Positions 1 to 5,421 of a stretch of DNA of 5,439 nucleotides are shown in pieces. The DNA lies in NCBI GenBank assembly GCA_015222595.1, contig JADFVP010000077.1, positions 1-5,439 of the forward strand, read 5' to 3'. Below the pieces are notes generated by a model that worked only from the letters and a program-made list of their open reading frames with translations, was not told where the DNA came from and did not search any database. Each line of letters begins with the position of its first letter. The stretch's first letter is position 1. This DNA is from Pseudomonadota bacterium (GTDB lineage: Bacteria > Desulfobacterota > GWC2-55-46 > JADFVP01). A program made the translations under genes and the position numbers.

Positions 1-29
1 CCGTAATGATCCTTTGAGCATAATTTTAT

Positions 30-57
30 ATTGTACTAAATTGTGCGGATTCGTCAA
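30..57 (-). promoter_or_regulatory. Candidate sigma70-type promoter, divergent, reading out of the window to the left
   Basis: Read on the minus strand, TTGACG (plus-strand 52-57) is followed after 16 bases by TACAAT (30-35). Each hexamer matches five of six bases of the housekeeping consensus. Just beyond, still on the minus strand, is AAAGGA (plus-strand 10-15), which could be a ribosome binding site for a gene starting left of base 1. The ATG at plus-strand 19-21 opens a reading frame to the window edge, but it would lie almost at the transcription start. The inference is a divergently transcribed neighbour whose coding sequence lies mostly or wholly outside this window. A chance match in AT-rich sequence remains possible. 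Confidence 0.45.
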
Positions 58-136
58 GCACGATGTTTATATGGTTGGCTCGGCGTGCAGGCCTTCTGTG
101 CAAATAAAGGTCTTGATTCTGCAAGAGCTTCCCTGT

Positions 137-211
137 AATATGCTATAGATTAAGCTATATATGGCGTTGGCAGTATGCGCTTTTATGGCAGGATTTGTAA
201 AATATGCTATA
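137..211 (+). repeat. Direct repeat AATATGCTATA, two copies, in the leader of the operon
   Basis: The 11-mer AATATGCTATA occurs at 137-147 and again, identically, at 201-211, a 64-base period. Both copies contain TGCTATA, which resembles an extended -10 element. They may be two tandem promoters or two binding sites for one regulator. A related 9-mer, GCTATAGAT, is shared by the first copy (142-150) and the gap before the rhodanese gene (4110-4118). The repeat itself is seen directly; its function is unknown. Confidence 0.5.
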
Positions 212-213
212 AT
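205..213 (+). promoter_or_regulatory. Candidate extended -10 promoter for the cheR-kinase operon
   Basis: TGCTATAAT at 205-213 is a perfect TATAAT hexamer preceded by the TGN extension, which lets a promoter work with a poor -35. The bases at the expected -35 position (about 185-190, ATGGCA) match the consensus poorly. Transcription would begin near base 220 and leave a leader of roughly 55 bases before the ATG at 276. A second, weaker candidate lies upstream: TTGATT at 113-118 and TAATAT at 136-141 with a 17-base spacer. No transcript data exist here, so this is a sequence-based prediction. Confidence 0.45.
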
Positions 214-275
214 AGTATGGTTTATCCTATTTTCTTCTGTAGCCGGATTGGTCTACTTATGAGCGTGAGTCTTGC

Positions 276-1172
276 ATGAGCGAACAGATGGAAACAACTT
301 TGAATAGTTCGGTACTTAAAGGCCTACCCGAGCCTGTTGCCCCCTCGGAGCTAAGCGCAGAGCCTGCGGGCCTGGATGCCGTACTGCAGAGTCTCTTTCA
401 GGAGAACGTCGGGGACTTTCGCAACTACAAGCGGTCGAGCCTGCGCAGACGTGTTATTCAAAGGCTGAGAGCACTCGACATCTCTAGCTACGCCGACTAT
501 GTCGGCCTCTTGAAGGCAGACCCCGACGAGTACGCAGCGCTCCACGCGATCCTTACGATAAAGGTAAGCGAGTTCTTTCGCGACCCGACCTATTTTGCCC
601 TTATTACAAGAATCCTTAAAGAGGAGTACTCGGATGGCGGCAAGGGGCTGCGCGCTTGGTGCTGCGGCTGCGCAACTGGCGAAGAGGCTTATTCGCTGGC
701 CATACTTCTCTCCGAGCACCTTCTTCCGGAACGGGCGGCAATCAGCAGAGTCTTCGCTACGGACGTGGACGCCGGGGCGCTCGATACGGCACGCCGGGGC
801 GAGTACAGGCACGAGTACATGGAGAACGTCTCCGAAGAGTTCAAGGCGAAGTACTTTATAGATGGCGGAGTAACAGCCGACAAAAGCATAACCGTTGCCG
901 AGAGCCTGAGGGGGTTGATACGGTTCGGCACGCTCGACATTGTTACGGGACACGCATTTTCAAGAATTGACATGCTCTTTTGCAGAAATCTCTTTATCTA
1001 CTTCAATAAGAAGCTCCAGAGCGATGTCTTTGCCAAGTTCCATTATGCGCTCGCCCCCGGCGGGCTGATAGTGCTCGGCAAGGCCGAGGTCATACCCGCC
1101 GCTTATGCCGATCAGTACCAGCGTGTTGAAATGGGCCTGGGCGTCTACCGCAAGAGGAGGTCTGGCAGATGA
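276..1172 (+). CDS. cheR: CheR-family SAM-dependent protein-glutamate methyltransferase
   Basis: This 298-residue protein is a stand-alone CheR, a cytoplasmic enzyme family that methylates glutamate side chains using S-adenosylmethionine. After a low-complexity N-terminus (about 1-32) comes the small helical CheR domain (about 33-90) with the basic DFRNYKRSSLRRR stretch at 47-59. The catalytic domain follows: SEFFRDP at 98-104, the SAM-binding WCCGCATGEEAYS at 128-140, ATDVD at 161-165, FCRNLFIYF at 235-243 and the LAPGGLIVLGKAE strand-turn at 259-271. All core motifs are present and the length is normal. The ATG at 276 is chosen because it gives the full family length; the upstream GTGAG at 265-269 is only a weak ribosome binding site, and Met5 (288) is an alternative start. 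The stop overlaps the kinase start as ATGA, which suggests coupled translation and a functional pair. No MCP, CheB, CheA or CheW is visible, so the substrate is probably not a classical chemoreceptor encoded here. The family call is firm; the substrate is inferred. Confidence 0.95.
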   Translation: MSEQMETTLNSSVLKGLPEPVAPSELSAEPAGLDAVLQSLFQENVGDFRNYKRSSLRRRVIQRLRALDISSYADYVGLLKADPDEYAALHAILTIKVSEFFRDPTYFALITRILKEEYSDGGKGLRAWCCGCATGEEAYSLAILLSEHLLPERAAISRVFATDVDAGALDTARRGEYRHEYMENVSEEFKAKYFIDGGVTADKSITVAESLRGLIRFGTLDIVTGHAFSRIDMLFCRNLFIYFNKKLQSDVFAKFHYALAPGGLIVLGKAEVIPAAYADQYQRVEMGLGVYRKRRSGR

Positions 1173-4081
1173 GTTCATCGTTGCGATCTTTCTTCGCCAA
1201 CAGGAGCCTGGTCTTTAAGCTGACCTTCGCCTTCATCCTGGTTATTCTTATACCAATGTTCTTTATGGCCGCAATCTCCTACACCGTAATCGACTCCATA
1301 CTCGAAGATAAGGCTCACGTCAGGCTCAATATAGGGCTCAAGGCCGCTATGAGCGAGTACTATGCGCGCGGTGAGCAGATGCGTTACGGTATGTTGCAGG
1401 CCGCCACCTCCGGGGAGCTTAAGGACAGGATACTGAAGAAGGACACCGAGTACCTTGGATCCCGCATGGCCGGATGGAAGCGCGGACGTCCTTATGTGGA
1501 TATCTGGAGTATAGTAGATGCCGACGGTCGCGTGCTCGCCAGGTACAACAGCGAGAAGACGGGTGATAAAGTAGAGCTGAACGGCCTTGTCGCCAAGGCG
1601 CTGGCCACGGGCGAGTCTCTAATCTCGACGGAGATGATCTCTCGAAGCGAGCTTGTGCGCGACGGTTTTGATGTTGCCAAGGGGTTAGGTCTTGAAGTCA
1701 TGCCGAGCGGATCCGGTGTGGGGGACGGCGCTGTGAACGCCATGGCGCTGAGCGTCGTAACGCCTGTGCTCGATAAAATGCACAACCCGATAGGCGCAAT
1801 CATAACCGCCGACATACTCAACAACGACGACCATGTTCCAGATACCATCGCATACAAGATACCCGGACTCTACACTACCATTAGCATGAATGGAGTTCGC
1901 ATAAGCACCAACATGATAGACGACAATGCGCAGAGTGTGCGCGGCACGCTCTTGCCCGACTCCGTTCAGGCACAAATACTCTCAGGCATCAGCAGCATCA
2001 ATGAGTGGAGTGTCCGAGACACCACGCTAATATCCGCGTTCGAACCGGTTAGAAACAATAACGGAGAGATAGTTGGCTCTATAGATGTCGGTATAGACAA
2101 GGAGAGCCTCTGGATGATCCAGCGCAAGAGTCAGGAGGTTATTGCAGGCATAACGGCGCTCGGCCTCTTGCTCTCCCTCTTCGTGGCCGTTCTTACCGCA
2201 AACAGGATAGCGCGTCCCGTTAAGGAGCTTGCCGGAAAACTCGACGACTTTGCCTCAGGAGACCTCAATGCCAGAATCGATACCGTCAATATGTACGGGT
2301 CGGCCGATGAGGTGGCGCACCTTTCGTTGACCTTCAATTCGATGATGGATACGGTCGGTGAGAAGGAGGTAGAGAGGGCTCTGTATATGAGCGAGATAGA
2401 GGCCAACAACCTTAAGTTCACTACGCTCAACGAGGAACTGAAAAAGAAGAACGAAGAGATAGAGCTGGCCTATGAGGAGACGCAGAGCCAGACAGAAGAG
2501 CTTCACTCCGTGAACGAAGAGCTTAAACTCTTGAATGAAGACCTCGACAGCAAGAACGTCGAGTTGAGGGTTGCCAACAGGACTATCGTAAATGAGGAGG
2601 AGGAGCTAAAGCGGGCCCAGAACAAGTTGCGCCTTATCTTCGACTCTATCAAGGACTACGTGCTTGTCGTTAACTCCGAGATGGTCGTTAGTGAGGCGAA
2701 CAGGCAGTTCATAGACGACTTTAAGATCGATACAATAGGGATTGTCGGGTCGAGCCTGCAGACCTACTTCGGCGCTACCTGTTGTAGTGAAGACTTCTCC
2801 CTTAAAGAGTCTCTGGCGGGTATGAAGCCCTTTTACTCGGAGTTGACTATGCCGGGCGGCAAGGTTTACGAGGCGCACACCTATCCGTTTATAGAGGAAG
2901 GCGGCGGCAAGAAGGCCGTTCTTTATATCAAGGACGTTACGGAGCAGAGGATGCTTCTTGAGAAGCTGGTCCATACCGACAAGCTCTCTTCGCTCGGCGA
3001 GCTGGTCTCCGGGGTTGCCCACGAACTGAACAACCCGCTTACGGGCATAATGTGTTTCTCCGAGATACTTATGGAGGATGGGCTCAGCGAGGAGGCTCAG
3101 TCCAAGGTCTCGAAAATTAGAGACGCCTCAGAGAGGTGCAAGAAGATAATAGAGAACCTGCTTACGTTCGCCAGGGTTCAGCAGCCGGAGAAGAAGTATT
3201 CGGATATAAATAAGGTTATACGCGACTCCGTGGAGCTTAGATCGTACCAGATGAAGGTAGATAACGTCGATATCGACCTCAACCTGGACTTGAACCTGCC
3301 GCGTACCATGGTCGATGCAAACCAGCTTGAGCAGGTATTTTTGAACCTGTTGAACAATGCGCGCGATTCGATAATGGACGTGGCTGGCTCCGGAACGGTG
3401 CGCGTTAGCTCCAAGGCGCGCGCTGGCAGGCTGATCGTCAGCTTCGAGGACAACGGTATGGGTATCTCGGACGAGGTGGCCGGTAAGATCTTCGACCCGT
3501 TCTTTACCACCAAAGGGGTGGGCAAGGGTACGGGCCTCGGGCTAAGCATCTCCTACGGCATAATTAAAGAGCATGGCGGAGAGATTACCGCAGCTTCCGG
3601 GCCCAGTGGAGGCGCTATCTTTACCGTTAACCTGCCTATTGTAGAGATGACAAGTAATGATGTTGAGTCGGGCGTAGCCGGTAACGGTGGAGACAAAGAG
3701 CATAAGAGCTTTCCCGCCGGGTTAAGGGCGCTGATACTCGACGACGAGCCGCTTCTGCTCGATATTCTTGAAGAGTCGCTAAACTCTTTCGGCTTTACTG
3801 TCGAGAAGTGCGATAGTGTGAACGCGGCGCTCGACAGGTTAGGTGAGAACAAGTACGATCTTCTTATCAGCGATATAAAGATGCCGGGCCAAGACGGCAG
3901 GGATTTCCACAGAGAGGTGAGCAACCGCCACCCGGAACTGCTCGACCGGTTGATCTTTATTACCGGAGACTCTGTTAACCGCGAGACCCAGGCATTCTTG
4001 AAAAATACGGCACAGTTCTCGCTGAAGAAGCCGTTCACTATAGAAGAACTCGGCAACCTTGCTTTTAAGCTGGTGACCTGA
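1169..4081 (+). CDS. Membrane hybrid histidine kinase: Cache-like sensor, HAMP, Glu-rich coiled coil, PAS, HisKA-HATPase, REC
   Basis: This 970-residue inner-membrane sensor kinase has a first membrane helix at about 18-40, an extracytoplasmic region at about 41-322 resembling a double Cache sensor (the NGVRISTN and AFEPVRNNNGEIVGSIDVGID stretches, 241-248 and 290-310, are typical), and a second helix at about 323-343. HAMP follows at about 344-396, then a coiled coil at about 400-485 and a PAS domain at about 486-592 ending in the usual DVTEQ. The HisKA H-box is GVAHELNNPL with phospho-accepting His618. The HATPase has N-box Asn730, G1 DNGMGIS (761-767), F-box FDPFFTTK (775-782) and G2 GKGTGLGL (785-792). 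A C-terminal receiver (about 852-968) keeps Asp858/Asp859, phospho-acceptor Asp902, Thr932 and Lys954, so kinase and receiver should both be active. A strong GAGGAGG at 1154-1160 lies 8 bases before the ATG, which overlaps the cheR stop. No Hpt domain is visible. The ligand cannot be read from sequence. Its likely output partner is the regulator at 4649-5317. Confidence 0.95.
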   Translation: MSSSLRSFFANRSLVFKLTFAFILVILIPMFFMAAISYTVIDSILEDKAHVRLNIGLKAAMSEYYARGEQMRYGMLQAATSGELKDRILKKDTEYLGSRMAGWKRGRPYVDIWSIVDADGRVLARYNSEKTGDKVELNGLVAKALATGESLISTEMISRSELVRDGFDVAKGLGLEVMPSGSGVGDGAVNAMALSVVTPVLDKMHNPIGAIITADILNNDDHVPDTIAYKIPGLYTTISMNGVRISTNMIDDNAQSVRGTLLPDSVQAQILSGISSINEWSVRDTTLISAFEPVRNNNGEIVGSIDVGIDKESLWMIQRKSQEVIAGITALGLLLSLFVAVLTANRIARPVKELAGKLDDFASGDLNARIDTVNMYGSADEVAHLSLTFNSMMDTVGEKEVERALYMSEIEANNLKFTTLNEELKKKNEEIELAYEETQSQTEELHSVNEELKLLNEDLDSKNVELRVANRTIVNEEEELKRAQNKLRLIFDSIKDYVLVVNSEMVVSEANRQFIDDFKIDTIGIVGSSLQTYFGATCCSEDFSLKESLAGMKPFYSELTMPGGKVYEAHTYPFIEEGGGKKAVLYIKDVTEQRMLLEKLVHTDKLSSLGELVSGVAHELNNPLTGIMCFSEILMEDGLSEEAQSKVSKIRDASERCKKIIENLLTFARVQQPEKKYSDINKVIRDSVELRSYQMKVDNVDIDLNLDLNLPRTMVDANQLEQVFLNLLNNARDSIMDVAGSGTVRVSSKARAGRLIVSFEDNGMGISDEVAGKIFDPFFTTKGVGKGTGLGLSISYGIIKEHGGEITAASGPSGGAIFTVNLPIVEMTSNDVESGVAGNGGDKEHKSFPAGLRALILDDEPLLLDILEESLNSFGFTVEKCDSVNAALDRLGENKYDLLISDIKMPGQDGRDFHREVSNRHPELLDRLIFITGDSVNRETQAFLKNTAQFSLKKPFTIEELGNLAFKLVT

Positions 4082-4174
4082 AAAGTTGTTAGCCCTGAAT
4101 CTTTTGCTCGCTATAGATGAAATATTTAGGGTATGATTGTCCTGTTTGGAAATAATGAGACCCGGAGGTATGGT

Positions 4175-4624
4175 ATGCGTAATATAGTTGTGGCGCTTGT
4201 AGCGCTTTGTCTTCTTACAGGTACGTTCTTTATCGGTACGGCCACAGGGGCCGGTATAGAGGATATTGAGAGAATAACGCCGCGCGAGCTTATGCGTAAG
4301 CTTGACAGGGGCGAACAAGTTCTGATAATCGACGTGCGCTCGAGCGGCGCATATGCCGCGAGCACGGTAAGGCTGCCTGGAGACGTGAGGATAGCGCCGG
4401 ACGAGATAATAGGCAGGGTCGGCGAGATACCGATGGGCGCCGAGATAGTAACCTACTGTACGTGACCAAACGAATCTTCGAGCGCCGGTTCGGCGCTCAT
4501 GCTGATGGGCAGGGGGTTTCAGAGGGTTAAGGCGTTGCGCGGCGGACTAGACGCCTGGGTTCAAGCCGGAATGCCGGTGGATAAGAAGAAGGCAACGGCA
4601 ACGCACTCGGATCATTCTCACTAG
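4175..4624 (+). CDS. Exported rhodanese-domain selenoprotein, Sec encoded by TGA at 4463-4465
   Basis: Read through the in-frame TGA, this gene encodes 149 residues ending at TAG (4622-4624). Residues 1-26 are a hydrophobic signal peptide or membrane anchor, cut probably near ATGA-GI, so the protein should act in the periplasm. Residues about 33-134 are a single rhodanese domain: ITPREL, LIIDVRSSGAY (49-59), RLPGDVRIAPDE, then the active-site loop VTYC-T-Sec-PNESSSA (92-104) and RVKALRGGLDAW (117-128). Rhodaneses carry sulfur as a cysteine persulfide. Cys95 aligns with the usual catalytic Cys, and Sec97 replaces the second Cys of the CxCPNE subfamily. The tail ends in a His-rich HSDHSH. The start at ATG 4175 is chosen for its GGAGG at 4164-4168, 6 bases upstream; an in-frame ATG at 4133 lacks a good site and would bury the signal peptide. 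If TGA were a stop, the product would lose the active-site loop and C-terminus. A recent nonsense mutation or sequencing error is the alternative, but the TGA at a Cys position plus the hairpin downstream favours Sec. Confidence 0.87.
4463..4498 (+). promoter_or_regulatory. Putative bacterial SECIS element with its UGA codon
   Basis: The UGA (4463-4465) is followed by a hairpin with perfect 7-bp arms, GAGCGCC at 4480-4486 and GGCGCTC at 4492-4498, and a loop GGTTC at 4487-4491. The loop G and C can also pair, leaving a GUU triloop. The apical loop begins 21 bases after the UGA. Bacterial SECIS elements lie inside the coding sequence just after UGA and have a GC-rich upper stem, a small loop with G in its first two positions, and a similar spacing; SelB binds them to deliver Sec-tRNA. 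A looser lower helix, ATC 4474-4476 with GAT 4504-4506, may extend the structure. The hairpin is seen directly; its role is inferred from family rules, and some GC-rich hairpins arise by chance in coding DNA. Confidence 0.72.
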
Positions 4625-4648
4625 TTTTTTTTACTGCTTGGGGGCAAG

Positions 4649-5317
4649 GTGTCAAAGAAAATAGGCAAGATTTCCATCTTTATCGCAGACGACCATCAGG
4701 TCGTGCGCGAGGGCATCAGGTCTATCCTGACGCAGAAGCGAAGGTTCGTGGTTATAGGTGAGGCGGAGAATGGAGAAGAAGCGCTCAGTGGCGTGCTCGA
4801 ACTCAAACCCGACCTAGTAGTTCTTGATATCTCCATGCCCAAGATCAACGGTATTACGGTCACCAAGCGCGTGCTTGAGGCTCTGCCGGATACAAAGGTA
4901 CTGATTCTCTCTATGCATGCAGAGGTTCAGAGCGCTATAGAGGCCTTTCGTGCAGGGGCGCTCGGTTATGTTCTCAAAGACTCTGCGCACGGCGAGCTGA
5001 TAGATGCTGTTCTGAGAGTGGTGGACGGTAGAAAGTACGCCAGCCCAAGTATTGCCGATGGTCTGCTCGACGGCTTTGTCGAAGCTATAAAGAGAGAAGA
5101 TGGCGATGATCCGTGCGACAGACTTAGCGCCCGGGAGCTTGAGGTCTTTAAGATGATCGCCGATGGAGATACCAGTAAAGAGGTTGCCGAGAAGCTCTTT
5201 GTCTCGGTCTCGACGGTAAAGACCCACCGCATCCATATAATGAAGAAACTCGGCGTCAGCGATATGGCCGGGCTCATCAAAATTGCTATCCGCAAGGGGC
5301 TGACAAGCCCCATGTAG
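4649..5317 (+). CDS. NarL/FixJ-family response regulator (REC plus LuxR-type HTH)
   Basis: This 222-residue cytoplasmic transcription regulator has a receiver domain at about 8-125 and a LuxR-type helix-turn-helix at about 158-218. The receiver keeps acidic Asp14/Asp15, phospho-acceptor Asp60 (VVLDISMP), Ser88 and Lys110, so phosphorylation control should be intact. The DNA-binding domain has the classic LSARELEVFKMIADG opening and the recognition region VSVSTVKTHRIHIMKKLGV (185-203). Length is typical. The start is a GTG preceded by GGGGG at 4640-4644 with only 4 bases between; no in-frame ATG lies near enough to give a complete receiver. It begins 24 bases after the rhodanese stop, so co-transcription is likely. 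It is the natural output for the hybrid kinase two genes upstream, although a kinase with its own REC normally needs an Hpt to pass phosphate onward and none is here. Its target genes are unknown; autoregulation through the repeats near 137-211 is only a guess. Confidence 0.95.
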   Translation: MSKKIGKISIFIADDHQVVREGIRSILTQKRRFVVIGEAENGEEALSGVLELKPDLVVLDISMPKINGITVTKRVLEALPDTKVLILSMHAEVQSAIEAFRAGALGYVLKDSAHGELIDAVLRVVDGRKYASPSIADGLLDGFVEAIKREDGDDPCDRLSARELEVFKMIADGDTSKEVAEKLFVSVSTVKTHRIHIMKKLGVSDMAGLIKIAIRKGLTSPM

Positions 5318-5391
5318 TCCATCGGCCACTCTTTTCCCGGCCCCTTCTAAGATACCCCGGTCTGTTTTACTCCTGTTTAGAATAAATCATA

Positions 5392-5397
5392 TATAAT
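5392..5397 (+). promoter_or_regulatory. Candidate -10 box for a gene beyond the right edge
   Basis: A perfect TATAAT lies at 5392-5397 in the AT-rich tail. The best upstream -35 candidate is TTTACT at 5366-5371, but the 20-base spacer is too long to be convincing. Bases 5318-5439 show no open reading frame, and no convincing hairpin-plus-T-tract terminator follows the regulator gene. A promoter here would serve a gene starting outside the window. Confidence 0.3.
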
Positions 5398-5398
5398 T

Positions 5399-5421
5399 CA
5401 ATAGGTTTGGTTTGGCTATTG
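5399..5421. repeat. Inverted repeat CAATAG-N11-CTATTG
   Basis: Perfect 6-bp arms at 5399-5404 and 5416-5421 flank an 11-base spacer GTTTGGTTTGG that itself contains a GTTTG duplication. It lies immediately downstream of the TATAAT at 5392-5397, where an operator or 5' leader hairpin would sit. It is not followed by a T-tract, so it is not a typical terminator. Arms this short can occur by chance. Confidence 0.3.

Noticed and set aside
2..148. Open frame from base 2 to a TAG at 146-148 that could be the tail of an upstream gene
   Set aside because: The 48-residue translation shows no recognisable domain, the stretch is AT-rich and lies over a good minus-strand promoter, and it has no supporting context.
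167..182. Sigma54 (-24/-12) promoter starting at TTGGCA
   Set aside because: The required GC of the -12 element is not at the right distance from the GG; only half of the motif is present.
4093..4131. Inverted repeat CCCTGAAT / ATTTAGGG after the kinase as a terminator
   Set aside because: The arms need a G-T pair, the loop is 23 bases and no T-tract follows; it would be a poor terminator.
3553..4318. Long minus-strand open frames opposite the kinase and rhodanese genes
   Set aside because: They are antisense shadows of strongly recognisable plus-strand domains and their translations resemble no known family.
4133..4465. Rhodanese gene as a 110-residue protein from ATG 4133 to TGA 4465
   Set aside because: The ATG at 4133 has no good ribosome binding site and buries the signal peptide, and the stop cuts off the active-site loop. 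The start at 4175 with GGAGG and read-through to 4624 explain the sequence better.
4175..4624. Rhodanese as a pseudogene broken by a nonsense mutation
   Set aside because: The frame after the TGA is intact and conserved, the TGA falls exactly on a Cys/Sec position, and a SECIS-like hairpin follows. Sequencing error cannot be wholly excluded.
4625..4632. Run of eight T after the rhodanese stop as an intrinsic terminator
   Set aside because: No stable hairpin precedes it within the required distance, and the regulator's start is only 17 bases further on.
5331..5365. Terminator from GGCC repeats after the regulator gene
   Set aside because: The arms are 4 bp, the loop is 11 bases and no proper T-tract follows.
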